Shown here piece by piece: positions 54,120 through 63,650 of a DNA stretch of 64,000 nt (the stretch's first letter is position 1; each line of letters begins with the position of its first letter). The DNA is from Microbacterium hominis (GTDB taxonomy: Bacteria; Actinomycetota; Actinomycetes; Actinomycetales; Microbacteriaceae): contig NZ_CP054038.1 in assembly GCF_013282805.1 (NCBI RefSeq), positions 3,410,001 through 3,474,000 of the forward strand. Direction: 5' to 3'. The position numbers and the translations under genes are program-made. The notes beneath the pieces were generated by a model. The model saw only the letters and a list, made by a program, of their open reading frames with translations. It was not told where the DNA came from and did not search any database.

Positions 54120-54158
54120 GAGAATGGGGAACTCCCCCTGCGAGAGTTCCCCGTTCTC
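54120..54158 (-). terminator. Hairpin after the DUF1593 gene
   Basis: The 15-base arms at 54120-54134 (GAGAATGGGGAACTC) and 54144-54158 pair with a single T-G wobble and a 9-base loop. On the minus strand the stem starts 5 bases after the DUF1593 stop. T-run weak. Confidence 0.7.
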
Positions 54159-54162
54159 GTGA

Positions 54163-55620
54163 TCAGCGCACGGTGAGGATGACCCGCCCGTACGACGTGA
54201 GCGGGCGGGGTGCGGCATCCCGAGCCTCGACGATGAGGTGGATGCTGTCCCCCGGCCGCGCGTCGTCGGGCACCCGCACCACAGCCTCGGCCCCATCGGT
54301 GTGCACCGTGACGTCCGCCTCGCACGTGCCCGCCTCGCGGTACACCCACCAGCGGCACGACACGTCGTCGCCGTCGGGGTCGGACACGGTCGCAGCCAGC
54401 GCGACCTCCTCACCCGGGACGACCTCGCGGTCGGCGGGCACCTCGAGCACGGGGTGATGGTTGGCGTCCGAGAACTCCGGGGTGACCGACCATCGCAGCC
54501 GCTCGGCGAAGTCCTCCTGCGCGAGGCGGAACCAGCGGGTGACCGACCGCTCGTCGCCCTCGCCGCCGAAGCCCGTGTCGGCGATGACCCACGTATCGGG
54601 GCCGACGGCGGTGGGCGTCGAGCGCCCGCCCCAGCCTCCGAACGAGGGATGCTCGTGGCCACGCAGCGACGGAACGATCAGGTTCAGCATGTTCGTGGTG
54701 TCACCCTCGGAGATCCACTCGCCCGCGGGCTGCGGGTCGATCCAGACCTTGTAGCCCTCGGCCCTCAGCTCGTCGGCGGTGAGCCCCGAGAGGCCGAAGA
54801 AGTCCGTGGTGTCGCCCGGCACCATCTGCTTGCCGTCGCCCCAGACCCGGTACAGCGCGCCGAGCGGGCCGACGCCGGTCACGTTCTCGCGCATCCACGA
54901 TGCGCTCAGCAGCGGAAGGTCTTCCTCCGGCACCCGGAGCCGGGCCGTGTACCCCCAGGTGAACGTCGCCACCTCGATCACCCGGATGTCGGGCCACCGC
55001 GTCAGGATGTATCCGTCGTAGGTCTCGTCCTGCGATGCGAACTTGGTGATGACGGCCTTGGCCGACACGGCGGCGTGCACGCGATCCCACTCGGGAGTGC
55101 CGCCGTAGCGCTCCTCGATCGACAGGAGTGCGCGCGCGACGGTGCTCGGCCCCGCCCATAGCTGCAGGAACACCGGATCGGTGCGGTCGTCGAGCAGCAC
55201 GTCGGCGATCAGCTGCGATCCGGGCGACTCGGCCGAGATGTCGCCCTCGAAGGCGACGTTGCCGTGGCGCACGAGCGCCCGCAGCGCCTCGGGCGCGGGG
55301 TAGCGCGGATCGTGCACCGCGAGATTGGCGTGCACCTGCGCGTATGCGTCGAGCGCGTCGTCGATGAACCGCTCGCCGTCGGCCCAGCGGTGCGACGACT
55401 GCGGCTCGGTGTACTCGCGATCCGGCAGGAAGAAGGTCGTGCCCCGGCCGTCGCCGCGCCAGTGGAACCGGCTGCTCGCGTACACGAGCCCCGCCACCTC
55501 CACCTCGTTGGTGTACAGCAGGAAGCGGATCATCGAGTTGAGGTCGTCGAGCTCCGGATCCGCGGTGACGATCGTGCGCGGGCGCACGGTGGCCGTGCGG
55601 CGGTCGTGCAGCGCGGTCAT
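54163..55620 (-). CDS. DUF1593 (nucleoside-hydrolase-like) protein
   Basis: A 485-residue protein. PRTIVTADPELDDLNSMIRFLLYTNEVEVAGLVYASS is the DUF1593 start, with an Asp-rich loop resembling the calcium site of nucleoside hydrolases. The N-terminal 330 residues form that domain. The last 90 (PVLEVPADREVVPGEEVALAATVSDPDGDDVSCRWWVY) are an Ig/PKD-like domain common in this family. No signal peptide is evident. The reaction is not known to me; cleavage of an N-ribosidic or other glycosidic bond is inferred from the fold. It is coupled by ATGA to a true nucleoside-hydrolase-family gene. Confidence 0.85.
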   Translation of the reverse strand: MTALHDRRTATVRPRTIVTADPELDDLNSMIRFLLYTNEVEVAGLVYASSRFHWRGDGRGTTFFLPDREYTEPQSSHRWADGERFIDDALDAYAQVHANLAVHDPRYPAPEALRALVRHGNVAFEGDISAESPGSQLIADVLLDDRTDPVFLQLWAGPSTVARALLSIEERYGGTPEWDRVHAAVSAKAVITKFASQDETYDGYILTRWPDIRVIEVATFTWGYTARLRVPEEDLPLLSASWMRENVTGVGPLGALYRVWGDGKQMVPGDTTDFFGLSGLTADELRAEGYKVWIDPQPAGEWISEGDTTNMLNLIVPSLRGHEHPSFGGWGGRSTPTAVGPDTWVIADTGFGGEGDERSVTRWFRLAQEDFAERLRWSVTPEFSDANHHPVLEVPADREVVPGEEVALAATVSDPDGDDVSCRWWVYREAGTCEADVTVHTDGAEAVVRVPDDARPGDSIHLIVEARDAAPRPLTSYGRVILTVR

Positions 55621-56678
55621 GACGCCGCCCCCGCGGCATCCACTGCGGCCTGCCAGTCGCAGAACTCGGCGAGCTTGAGGTACATGTCCTCGAACATCAG
55701 GCGGGTGTCGACCCAGGTGTACACGCGCATCGGACGCGCGTCGGGCGCCGCGAGGTACCCGCCGTCGTCGGCGAGGGCCGGGGTCGGCATCGAGACGTAA
55801 CGGCTCGACGAGGGGTCGGGCTCGAAGACCGACTGCAGCGCCGTGAGCAGCACGAGCGGAGAGTCGCCGAGCGCGTACGTCTCGCTCGCACCACCCAGGT
55901 GCCGGTCGATCATCGTGAAGACGGTGGCGAGCTCGTCGTACAGGTACCGGCCCAGGGAGCCGGTGGATGCCACGCGCAGCCGCAGCTCGGCATCGGAGAC
56001 CAGGGTCTGACGGTAGACGTCGCGCGGAACCTGCCAGATCGGGATCGCCGAGTCGTTGAACACGACCTGGCCCGCGACCGGATCGATGAGCAGGTTGTAC
56101 TCGATCGGCATGGGGTTCGGCGGCGGCACCGCAAGGCCGTCATGCTCGGCGCCCCCGATCCACACGAGCGTGAGGCGTTCGGCGATCGCGGGCTCGGTGA
56201 GCACGGCGGAGGCGAGGTCGGTGAGCCCGCCGCCGGCGACGTAGAACAGCGGACGGGGATCGTCGCGCAACGCTTCGGCGATGATCGCGTCGACCGCCGG
56301 CGCCGGGCGGGGCGTGCCGCGGTCGACGAGCGCCTCGTTCGAGCCGGTGACGATCACGTCGGTCGAGGTCAGGCCCATGCGCGCGAACACGTCGTGCACG
56401 ATGAGGGCCGCGTTCTCGGCGCTGCGCCCCGACGGATCCCAGAAGTCGTCGGCTCGCAGGTGCGAAGCGACCACGAGCGGGATCTCCACGCTCGGCGACA
56501 GCAGGTGGTGCACGAGCTGGTAGAGGTCGTCGGGATCACCGGCGAAATCGTTGTCGATGATCACGCGGGCCCGGCCGGTCGAGGCGGGCGCTATCGCCTG
56601 CCAGGGCGCGGTGCCGAGTGTCCACGCGGCGGCGGAGCGGTGCTCCTCGATCGCCTCGGGGGTGGGGATTCGGGTCAT
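55617..56678 (-). CDS. Nucleoside hydrolase family protein
   Basis: A 353-residue inosine/uridine-type nucleoside hydrolase. The calcium-binding cluster is Asp42-Asn-Asp44-Phe-Ala-Gly-Asp48-Pro-Asp50-Asp51. GGGLTDLASAVL, LVWIGGAEH and PIEYNLLIDPVAGQVVFNDSAIPIWQVP are the later family blocks. The family hydrolyses N-glycosidic bonds of ribonucleosides, but members near sugar operons may use other glycosides. A promoter (TTGGCA, 18 bases, TAGGCT) with the GntR operator overlapping the -35 lies upstream, so this gene and the DUF1593 gene are probably one GntR-controlled operon. Confidence 0.87.
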   Translation of the reverse strand: MTRIPTPEAIEEHRSAAAWTLGTAPWQAIAPASTGRARVIIDNDFAGDPDDLYQLVHHLLSPSVEIPLVVASHLRADDFWDPSGRSAENAALIVHDVFARMGLTSTDVIVTGSNEALVDRGTPRPAPAVDAIIAEALRDDPRPLFYVAGGGLTDLASAVLTEPAIAERLTLVWIGGAEHDGLAVPPPNPMPIEYNLLIDPVAGQVVFNDSAIPIWQVPRDVYRQTLVSDAELRLRVASTGSLGRYLYDELATVFTMIDRHLGGASETYALGDSPLVLLTALQSVFEPDPSSSRYVSMPTPALADDGGYLAAPDARPMRVYTWVDTRLMFEDMYLKLAEFCDWQAAVDAAGAAS

Positions 56679-56729
56679 CGTCGACGTCCTTTCGCCGAGG
56701 CGAGCCTACTGGTCGCCGGGCTCGATTGC

Positions 56730-56744
56730 CAAACCGGTTGACCA
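56730..56744 (-). promoter_or_regulatory. GntR operator, copy 1
   Basis: TGGTCAACCGGTTTG on the minus strand is identical over 15 bases to the site at 59794-59808. The GGT-CA-ACC core fits FadR-type GntR sites. It overlaps the TTGGCA -35 box of the nucleoside hydrolase promoter. Confidence 0.72.
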
Positions 56745-56773
56745 CTTGCCCGGTTGGAGCACGCCCGGGGCGG

Positions 56774-58024
56774 TCAGCGCGCGTCGCGCACGCCCAGGCG
56801 CACGAGGTGGTCGTTGACGAAGCGTCCTTCCGGATCGAGGCGCTCGAATACCGCGCGGGCATCGGCGAGGCGCGGATGCACACGCTCGATGGCCTCGCGG
56901 TCGAACGCGTGGACCTTCCCCCAGTGCGGACGTGCGTCGAACGGCGCCAGCGCCTCCTCGATGCGCGGCAGCAGCGCGCCCACCTCCGCCGGGTGGTTGT
57001 GCCAGGTGAAGTGGATGATCACGACGTCCCGCCGGTACGCGGGACTCAGCCACAGCTCGTCGGCGGCGGCCGTGCGCAGCTCAGTCCAGATCAGGTGGGG
57101 ACGGATGCCGTCGCCCAGCGCCTTCACCGCGGCGAGCGCCGCGGGCGCGTGCGCCCGGGCCACGAAGTACTCGGACTGGATCTCGTCGCCGAACGACGGC
57201 TGCGCGTCGAGGCGGAAGTGCGGGAGGCGCAGCATCCACGGACCCGGCACGCCCGCGAGCTCCGTCACGTTGTCCTCGACGCCCAGCGGCGATTCCCCAC
57301 CGGTGGCGCGCACGCCGTCCAGCAGCGTGTCGGCGACCGGGTCGTCGTCGGCGGCCAGCCGGGTCTTCACCCAGACGAACCCGACGGAGGGATCCTCCCA
57401 CCGCGAGAAGATCGAGACGCTGTAGCCGCCGCCGGTCACGCCCGCGTAGTCGGCGAGCGCGGCATCCCACGAGACTCCCGTGTAGATGTCCTGCCGCACC
57501 CGGAAGGCCGGCACCACGTCGAGGGTCACCGCGACGATGACGCCGAAGGCGCCGAGGCCGACCACCAGCGCATCGAAGTCGGGATCGCCGCGGCGCACCT
57601 CGTGCACCTCGGCGTCGGCGCCGACGTATCGCAGCGCCCGCACGGAGGCCGAGAGCACCTGATTGGCGTCACCCGACCCGTGGGTGCCGGTCGCGGTCGC
57701 CCCGCCGACGTTGATGTGCGGCAGCGAGCCCATGTTGCGCAGCGCCCAGTCCCGTTCGTCGAGCCACAGCGCGAGCACGCCGTAGCGCGTGCCGGCGGCG
57801 ACGGTGACGGTCTGCGCCCCCTCGTCGAGCGCGAACGCGGGCGGCAGCCCGGTGACATCGATCAGGGTGCCGACGGTGTCGGGCAGGTCGGTGAACGAGT
57901 GCCGCGTGCCGAGCGCATGCACCGGCCCGGGACGGGCGAGGGTCCGGCGCACGTCATCGACCGAGCGCGCCTCGACGATGCGCGGTGCGGCGTATTCGTA
58001 GGTTCCTGCCCAGTTGCGCGGCAT
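56774..58024 (-). CDS. FAD-dependent alditol oxidase-like protein (VAO family)
   Basis: A 416-residue vanillyl-alcohol-oxidase-family flavoenzyme. GTRHSFTDLPDT contains His42, at the place of the covalent FAD-linking His of Streptomyces alditol oxidase. INVGGATATGTHGSGDANQVLSASVRALRYV is the second FAD loop, and LADARAVFERLDPEGRFVNDHLVRLG closes the D-arabinono-1,4-lactone-oxidase-type domain. Alditol oxidases turn xylitol, sorbitol or threitol into aldoses with release of peroxide. It lies 3 bases downstream of the aldo/keto reductase gene, so the two are probably expressed together. Confidence 0.85.
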   Translation of the reverse strand: MPRNWAGTYEYAAPRIVEARSVDDVRRTLARPGPVHALGTRHSFTDLPDTVGTLIDVTGLPPAFALDEGAQTVTVAAGTRYGVLALWLDERDWALRNMGSLPHINVGGATATGTHGSGDANQVLSASVRALRYVGADAEVHEVRRGDPDFDALVVGLGAFGVIVAVTLDVVPAFRVRQDIYTGVSWDAALADYAGVTGGGYSVSIFSRWEDPSVGFVWVKTRLAADDDPVADTLLDGVRATGGESPLGVEDNVTELAGVPGPWMLRLPHFRLDAQPSFGDEIQSEYFVARAHAPAALAAVKALGDGIRPHLIWTELRTAAADELWLSPAYRRDVVIIHFTWHNHPAEVGALLPRIEEALAPFDARPHWGKVHAFDREAIERVHPRLADARAVFERLDPEGRFVNDHLVRLGVRDAR

Positions 58025-58027
58025 CCC

Positions 58028-58921
58028 TCACTCACTCCCGCCGAGCGCGTCGATGGCCGCCCACACCTCTTCGGGAACGACGGCGGTGGCGAACGCATCG
58101 ACTCCTGCGAGGCGATCAGCGGTCTTCACTCCCACCACGGTCGAGTCGATGAGGTCCGAGCGCAGCGAGAACTGGAGCGCCACGGCCGGGAGCGCAACCC
58201 CGTGCGCGCGGCAGATCTCCTCGAGCCGGTGGACACGCTCGACGATCTCGGGCTCGGGCTCGCGGTAGACGTACGTCGCCGACGCGCCCTTCACGAGGAT
58301 GCCGCTCGCGAACGGCGCCGCGTTGAAGACCGTCATCCCCCGGCGCCGGGCTTCGCCGAACAGCGGCGCGGCACTCTGATCGAGCAGGGTGTAGCGGTTG
58401 TGGCTGAGCACCGCGTCGAACACCCCGGTGCCGACATACTCGAGCATCTCGTCGACCGGGTAGGTCGCGATGCCGATGGCGCCGACCACTCCCGCGTCGC
58501 GCAGCTCCCGCAGGCCGTCGACGGCGCCGCCGGGGGCCATCGCCTCGGCCACGCTCACCGCGTAAGGGTCGTGGAAGTGCAGCAGCGGCAGACGATCGAC
58601 GCCGAGGCGGGACGCGCTCTCCTCGAAGGAGCGCAGCACCCGGTCGCGATCGAACGCGCCAGTCACCGGGTCGACGTCGACCTTGGTGATGACGCGGGAT
58701 GCCGCATCACCGCCCGCCTGCGCGAGCGCGAGTCCGATCACGGCTTCGGAGCGCCCGCCGGCGTAGTTGTTGGAGGTGTCGAGGTAGGCGTGCGGCGATT
58801 CGAGCAGCGCGACCACATCGGCCACCGCCGCCGCCTCGCCTTCGCTGCCGGGCGCGGTGCCTTCCCCGAGGCCTGACATGCCGAGGGTGAGGGGGCTGGG
58901 ATTCACGACAGGGGGCTTCAT
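58028..58921 (-). CDS. Aldo/keto reductase
   Basis: A 297-residue AKR barrel. YLDTSNNYAGGRSE gives the catalytic Asp and Tyr, VITKVDVDP the Lys, and LPLLHFHDPYAV the His. The C-terminal VVGVKTADRLAGVDAF is the NADP 2'-phosphate region. It resembles L-fucose/D-threo-aldose 1-dehydrogenases more than classic ketoreductases. A GGAAGGA ribosome site precedes the ATG. Between a GntR gene and an alditol oxidase, it probably interconverts an aldose with a lactone, or a ketose with a polyol. Confidence 0.87.
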   Translation of the reverse strand: MKPPVVNPSPLTLGMSGLGEGTAPGSEGEAAAVADVVALLESPHAYLDTSNNYAGGRSEAVIGLALAQAGGDAASRVITKVDVDPVTGAFDRDRVLRSFEESASRLGVDRLPLLHFHDPYAVSVAEAMAPGGAVDGLRELRDAGVVGAIGIATYPVDEMLEYVGTGVFDAVLSHNRYTLLDQSAAPLFGEARRRGMTVFNAAPFASGILVKGASATYVYREPEPEIVERVHRLEEICRAHGVALPAVALQFSLRSDLIDSTVVGVKTADRLAGVDAFATAVVPEEVWAAIDALGGSE

Positions 58922-59023
58922 CGTCGATGTCCTTCCATGTGCGATCGATGCGGGCGCCGCGACCCGGTCTCCGGCGGCTCGCGCCTCAACCTACCGCCGT
59001 GAGAGCACTGTCGGCGCGGTCAG

Positions 59024-59760
59024 TCACCGCCCCGATTCGGCAGCCAGGCGCGCAGACGCGGTCGCCATGTGCGCCGCCATCGCGGATGCCGCGGCGTCGG
59101 CATTCACGGCTTCGACCGCCGCGAGGACGGCGTCGTGCTCCCCGATCGCGGTCTGCGCGGCCTCGGCGTCGTGCACCGCGCGGTCGGAGTACACCTGGAG
59201 CAGCGACCGCACGACGTGGAGCAGATCGACGAGCGTCTCGTTGTGGGCTGCTGTCGCGAGGGCGGCGTGGAAGTCGGCGTCCGCCTTCGCGAAGGACTTG
59301 AGGTCGCCGACGGTGCCGCGCATGCGCTGGAGAGTGGATGCCAGCACCGCGCGCTCGGGTTCCGACGCCCGTGCGGCGGCCAGCCGCGCGACGTAGATCT
59401 CGAGCCCCGAGCGCAGGTCGAGAAGGTCGGCCGTGCTCTTCTCCCCGATGAGCAGGCCCCATCGGAGCGTCTGCGGCAGCAGGTCGCTCGCGGTGCCGCG
59501 CAGGTAGGTGCCGGATCCCGGCCGCACGTCGACGATGCCGAGGATCTCGAGCGCGGCGAGCGCCTCGCGCACCGCGGACCGCCCGACCTCGAGGGTCGCC
59601 GCGAGCTGACGCTCGGGGGCAGTCGGGTGCCGGCGGCGATCGAGCCGCCGGTGAACAGGTCCATGAGGCGGCGCGCCACTTCGGAGACCGGCGTGCCGGA
59701 CGGGAGCGCGCCGAGGGCGGCGGTGATCTCCGCTGATCGGTCGCCGGGGTATGCGGGCAT
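59024..59760 (-). pseudogene. GntR/FadR-family regulator, one frame break
   Basis: The N-terminal part (MPAYPGDRSAEITAALG to AAGTRLPP) and the rest (ERQLAATLEVGRSAVREALAALEILGIVDVRPGSGTYLRG, then an FCD ligand domain) lie in different frames. One extra base in the G-run 59615-59619 restores LPPERQLA, the expected winged-helix sequence, and gives 245 residues. The C-terminal FCD domain (AKADADFHAALATAAHNETL) keeps its usual metal and ligand residues. It is probably intact in life. TACAGT ends 6 bases before the ATG, suggesting a leaderless message. It lies between the two copies of the 15-base operator and is the obvious regulator of both. Confidence 0.83.
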
Positions 59761-59766
59761 GCAGAC

Positions 59767-59772
59767 ACTGTA
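59767..59772 (-). promoter_or_regulatory. -10 box of leaderless gntR promoter
   Basis: TACAGT on the minus strand, 6 bases from the ATG at 59760, no ribosome site. Confidence 0.5.
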
Positions 59773-59786
59773 TCCTCCAGTTCGGC

Positions 59787-59815
59787 TTGCAATTGGTCAA
59801 CCGGTTTGTCAGACT
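59787..59815 (+). promoter_or_regulatory. Kinase-operon promoter with GntR operator copy 2 in the spacer
   Basis: TTGCAA (59787-59792) and CAGACT (59810-59815) are 17 bases apart. The spacer is filled by TGGTCAACCGGTTTG (59794-59808), identical to the copy before the nucleoside hydrolase gene. Such placement means repression. Confidence 0.7.
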
Positions 59816-59873
59816 TGTGCTGTTCCCGCCAGATGCCAGTGGGAGCTGCACCGCGAACGACCAAGGAGCCGCG

Positions 59874-61616
59874 ATGACGCGCCTGTGGAACGACCCCGCC
59901 GACTTCGCCGACGAGATGATCGACGGCTTCGTGGCCGCGAACGGCCGCTATGTGCGCCGAGTCACCGGCGGGGTGGTGCGCTCGACCGTGTCGCCGGCGG
60001 GACAGGTGGCCGTGGTCGTCGGCGGCGGCTCGGGCCACTACCCCGCGTTCGGCGGGCTGGTGGGTCCGGGGCTGGCGCACGGCGCGGCGATGGGCAACCT
60101 GTTCGCCTCGCCTTCCACGCAGCAGGTCTACGCGGTCGCGAAGGCGTCCGACAACGGCGGCGGCGTGTTCTTCTCGTACGGCAACTACGCCGGCGATGTG
60201 CTGAACTTCGACGCCGCCCAGGAGCGGCTGCGGGCCGAGGGCATCGCGTGCGAGACGGTGACGGTGACGGACGACATCTTCAGCGCCTCCACGGTCGAGA
60301 AGCACAAGCGCCGCGGGATCGCGGGCGATCTCACCGTCTTCCGCGTCGCCGCCGCAGCCGCCGAAGCGGGTGCGGACCTCGCCGAGGTCACCCGGCTCGC
60401 CCGCCTCGCCAATGAGCGCACGCGTTCCTTCGGCGTGGCCTTCACGGGGTGCACGCTGCCCGGCGCCGCGCAGCCCCTCTTCTCGGTGCCCGAAGGCCGC
60501 ATGGCGGTCGGGCTCGGCATCCACGGCGAGCCGGGCATCGATGAGACCGACATCCCGACCGCCGACGGCCTGGCGGAGCTTCTCGTCGACAAGCTCCTGC
60601 AAGAGCTCCCCGACGGTGTGGACAACCCCGAGGGCGCCCGCGTCGTGCCGATCCTGAACGGTCTCGGTTCGCTCAAGTACGAGGAGATGTTCGTCGTCTA
60701 CCGGCGCATCGCGCAGCTGCTCGAAGCTGCCGGCATCGAGCTGGTCGACCCGCACGTCGGCGAGTACTGCACGAGCTTCGACATGGCAGGCACATCGCTC
60801 ACCCTGTTCTGGCTGACCGACGAGCTCGCCGCACTGTGGGAGACCCCCGTCGACACGCCCGCCTACCGACGCGGTGCGGTCGCGCCGCAGGAGCGGGCGA
60901 TGGATGCCGCACCCGGCACCCCGGCCGAGGCCGACGCCGTTCCAGCCGCCGACGACGACTCCCGGCGCCTGGCCGTGCGCGTCGCGGCGGCCGTCGAGAC
61001 GATCGCGGCCACCGTGGACGCCCACGTCGACGAGCTGGGCCGCATCGACGCGATCGCCGGCGACGGCGACCACGGCATCGGCATGCAGCGCGGCTCCCAC
61101 GCCGCCCGCGACGCCGCCCGCACCGCGCGGGATGCCGGCGCGGGAGCCCAGACCGTGCTCGCCCGCGCCGCCGACGCGTGGAGCGACAGGGCCGGCGGCA
61201 CCTCGGGCGCACTGTGGGGCGTCATCCTCCAGGCGCTCGCGGCGCGGCTGGGCGACACGGGCTCTCCCGATGCCACCGCGATCGCCGCGGGCGTGTCCGC
61301 CGCCTCCGCCGGGGTGATGGCCTACGGCAAGGCGGAACCCGGCGACAAGACCCTCGTCGACGCGCTCGTGCCGTTCGCCTCGACGCTGTCCGCCCAGGTC
61401 GACGCGGGCGCCTCCCTCATCGACGCATGGATCGTCGCCGCCGACGCGGCCACGCGCGCCGCCGACGCCACCGCCGACCTCCTCCCCCGCATGGGCCGCG
61501 CCCGCTCGCACGGCCAGAACAGTGTGGGAACCCCCGACCCCGGCGCGATCTCGCTCGCGCTCATCGTGACCGCCGTGGGCGAGCAGCTCGCGGCCGAGAA
61601 GGAGACCGTACGATGA
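59874..61616 (+). CDS. Dihydroxyacetone-kinase-family kinase (DhaK-DhaL fusion), possible erythrulose kinase
   Basis: A 580-residue ATP-dependent kinase. Residues 1-330 are DhaK-like: [43 protein letters not shown] and [12 protein letters not shown], whose His217 binds the substrate ketone covalently. From about 360 the DhaL domain has [16 protein letters not shown] (Mg-ATP Asp residues), [10 protein letters not shown] and [11 protein letters not shown]. This one-chain form with RpiB-like and TIM-like partners matches the D- or L-erythrulose kinases of the mycobacterial tetritol pathways (DerK, LerK) better than a glycolytic dihydroxyacetone kinase. The ribosome site is CAAGGAG. Confidence 0.88.
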   Translation: MTRLWNDPADFADEMIDGFVAANGRYVRRVTGGVVRSTVSPAGQVAVVVGGGSGHYPAFGGLVGPGLAHGAAMGNLFASPSTQQVYAVAKASDNGGGVFFSYGNYAGDVLNFDAAQERLRAEGIACETVTVTDDIFSASTVEKHKRRGIAGDLTVFRVAAAAAEAGADLAEVTRLARLANERTRSFGVAFTGCTLPGAAQPLFSVPEGRMAVGLGIHGEPGIDETDIPTADGLAELLVDKLLQELPDGVDNPEGARVVPILNGLGSLKYEEMFVVYRRIAQLLEAAGIELVDPHVGEYCTSFDMAGTSLTLFWLTDELAALWETPVDTPAYRRGAVAPQERAMDAAPGTPAEADAVPAADDDSRRLAVRVAAAVETIAATVDAHVDELGRIDAIAGDGDHGIGMQRGSHAARDAARTARDAGAGAQTVLARAADAWSDRAGGTSGALWGVILQALAARLGDTGSPDATAIAAGVSAASAGVMAYGKAEPGDKTLVDALVPFASTLSAQVDAGASLIDAWIVAADAATRAADATADLLPRMGRARSHGQNSVGTPDPGAISLALIVTAVGEQLAAEKETVR

Positions 61617-62092
61617 CCACCTCCCCCGCACCCCTGCGCATCGTGATCGGCTGCGATGACGCCGGGTTCGACTACAAGGAGATCCTCAAGAAGGACCTCG
61701 AGCAGAACGCCGGCGTCGCAAGCGTCGTCGATGTCGGCGTCGATGCCGACGGACACACGCCCTACCCGAAGGTCGCGATCGAGGCCGCGCAGCAGGTCGC
61801 GGCCGGTGACGCCGACCGCGCACTCCTCATCTGCGGCACGGGCCTGGGCGTCGCGATCGCGGCGAACAAGGTCGCCGGCATCCGCGCCGTCACCGCCCAC
61901 GACTCGTTCTCGGTCGAACGCGGCGTGCTCTCCAACAACGCGCAGGTGCTCACCATGGGACAGCGCGTGGTCGGCATCGAGCTCGCCCGCCGCCTCGTGC
62001 GGGAATGGCTCACCTACCGCTTCGACACGACCTCGGCCTCCGCCGACAAGGTCGCCGTCATCGACGAGTACGAGACCACCGGAAGCTGCTGA
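61613..62092 (+). CDS. RpiB/LacA-LacB family isomerase
   Basis: A 159-residue sugar-phosphate isomerase of the RpiB family. [17 protein letters not shown] is the phosphate-side loop, and [23 protein letters not shown] carries the catalytic Cys and the anion hole. [22 protein letters not shown] is the C-terminal signature. Family members isomerise ribose 5-phosphate, galactose 6-phosphate or tetrulose phosphates (EryI/DerI). Coupled by ATGA to a DHA-type kinase gene, it probably isomerises that kinase's product, for example erythrulose 4-phosphate to erythrose 4-phosphate. Confidence 0.9.
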   Translation: MTTSPAPLRIVIGCDDAGFDYKEILKKDLEQNAGVASVVDVGVDADGHTPYPKVAIEAAQQVAAGDADRALLICGTGLGVAIAANKVAGIRAVTAHDSFSVERGVLSNNAQVLTMGQRVVGIELARRLVREWLTYRFDTTSASADKVAVIDEYETTGSC

Positions 62093-62859
62093 TGCCCGCA
62101 CCCGTCACCGTCGGCGTGAGCCTGAAGATGTACTTCGGTCATCGGCAGGCTCGGGAGTGGTTCGCGCGCGTCGCACCGCGCCTCGCGGCGCACCCCGCCG
62201 TGGCGAGCGGTGGCGTGCGGGTGTTCGTCATCCCGACCTACCTGCAGGTGCTCCCGGCACGGGAGGCGTTCGCGGACACCCCTGTGCTCGTGGGTGCGCA
62301 GGACGCCGCGACCGAGGACTCCGGCGCCTTCACCGGCGAGGTCAGTGCCGCCGAGCTCGCCGAGGTCGGCGCCTCGGTGGTCGAGATCGGCCATGCCGAG
62401 CGGCGACGCCTGTTCGGAGAGACCGACGAGATCACCGCGCTGAAGGCGGCAGCCGCGCTGCGCAACGGCCTGACCCCGGTGCTGTGCCTCGGCGAGGCCG
62501 ACCGCCAGGACGGGGTGGATGCCGCCGCAGCCACCGTCGCGCAGCTGCACGCCGACCTCGCGGGGGCGCCTGCCGGCCCCGTGATCGTGGCCTATGAGCC
62601 GGTGTGGGCGATCGGCGCCGCCGAGCCCGCACCCGTCGCGCACATCGAGACGGTGACCCGGGCGCTGACCGCCGCACTGTCGGCTCTTCCCGACCGCGCG
62701 GGCAGCGCCGTGATCTACGGCGGATCGGCCGGACCCGGCCTGCTCACCGAGCTCGGCGACGCGGTCGACGGACTCTTCCTCGGACGCTTCGCGCACGACC
62801 CCGACGCGTTCCTGGCCGTCATCGACGAGGCCGCCGCGCTCGCGGAGGTGAGCCGATGA
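62092..62859 (+). CDS. Triosephosphate-isomerase-family protein, probable tetrulose-phosphate isomerase
   Basis: A 255-residue TIM homologue. Lys12 (SLKMYFGH), His in VVEIGHAERRRLFGET and Glu in VAYEPVWAIG are the three catalytic residues, and YGGSAGPGL is the phosphate loop. The Asn normally just before the N-terminal Lys is replaced (VSLKMYF instead of GNWKMN), as in the L-erythrulose-1-phosphate isomerases. A housekeeping TIM would lie with gap and pgk, which are absent here. Start and previous stop overlap as TGATG. Confidence 0.87.
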   Translation: MPAPVTVGVSLKMYFGHRQAREWFARVAPRLAAHPAVASGGVRVFVIPTYLQVLPAREAFADTPVLVGAQDAATEDSGAFTGEVSAAELAEVGASVVEIGHAERRRLFGETDEITALKAAAALRNGLTPVLCLGEADRQDGVDAAAATVAQLHADLAGAPAGPVIVAYEPVWAIGAAEPAPVAHIETVTRALTAALSALPDRAGSAVIYGGSAGPGLLTELGDAVDGLFLGRFAHDPDAFLAVIDEAAALAEVSR

Positions 62860-63650
62860 TCGGCCTCGGCACCTACGCCTACTTCTGGCAGCACTCCGAC
62901 CGGGTGCCCGAGCCGCTCTCGCTCATCGGCGCGTTCGAAGACACCGCGGCGCAGGGCGTCGCCCTGTTCCAGATCTGCGACTACGCGCCGCTGGAGGGAA
63001 TGGATGCCGCCGCGCTTGCCGACGCGGCCACCGCCGCCCGCGATCTCGGTCTCACCATCGAACTCGGCACGAAGGGCCTCGAACCGGAACGCCTCGCCCG
63101 CTTCCTCGCCCTCGCCGAGGTGTTCGACGCCACGCTCGTACGCAGCATGCTGCTCTCGCCGACGTCGCGCCCGACGCTCGATGAGGCCGAGGTGTGGCTG
63201 CGCGCCGCGATGCCCGCATTCGAGGACGCCGGAGTCACCCTCGCGCTGGAGACGTACGAGCAGGTCGCGACCTGCGATCTCGTCGCGCTGATCGAGCGGG
63301 TCGGCAGCGACCGGCTCGGCGTCTGCCTCGACCCCGCCAATGTCGTGGCGAGACTCGAATCCCCGCGGGCGTGCGTCGAGGTCGCGGCATCCCTCGTGAA
63401 GAACATCCACGTGAAGGACTTCGCGTTCGCCCGCCAAGACGGCTGGGTCGGCTTCACGTACGGCGGTGCGCCCATGGGCTCGGGCCTCCACGACTACCCC
63501 CACCTGCTCGAGACCGTCACGCCGCGCGACCGGGGCGTCAACGAGATCGTCGAGCACTGGCTCTCCTGGCAGGGAGACGCCGAGACCACCATCCGAACCG
63601 AGCGGGAATGGACCCGCACCACCCTCGAATACCTCAGGAGCACACCGTGA
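62856..63650 (+). CDS. Sugar phosphate isomerase/epimerase
   Basis: A 264-residue AP-endonuclease-2/xylose-isomerase-like barrel. Possible metal ligands are Glu in VTLALETYEQ, Asp in GVCLDPANVV, His in NIHVKDFAF and a late Glu in NEIVEHWLS, the order seen in hexulose-3-epimerases and IolE-like enzymes. It is a different subfamily from the isomerase at 5589. Coupled to the TIM-like gene by ATGA and to the next gene by GTGA, it must serve the same pathway; its substrate is not deducible. Confidence 0.83.
   Translation: MIGLGTYAYFWQHSDRVPEPLSLIGAFEDTAAQGVALFQICDYAPLEGMDAAALADAATAARDLGLTIELGTKGLEPERLARFLALAEVFDATLVRSMLLSPTSRPTLDEAEVWLRAAMPAFEDAGVTLALETYEQVATCDLVALIERVGSDRLGVCLDPANVVARLESPRACVEVAASLVKNIHVKDFAFARQDGWVGFTYGGAPMGSGLHDYPHLLETVTPRDRGVNEIVEHWLSWQGDAETTIRTEREWTRTTLEYLRSTP

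Noticed and set aside
62092-62859. Housekeeping triosephosphate isomerase
   Set aside because: No gap or pgk neighbours, altered N-terminal motif, and coupling to a catabolic kinase operon point to a pathway-specific paralogue.
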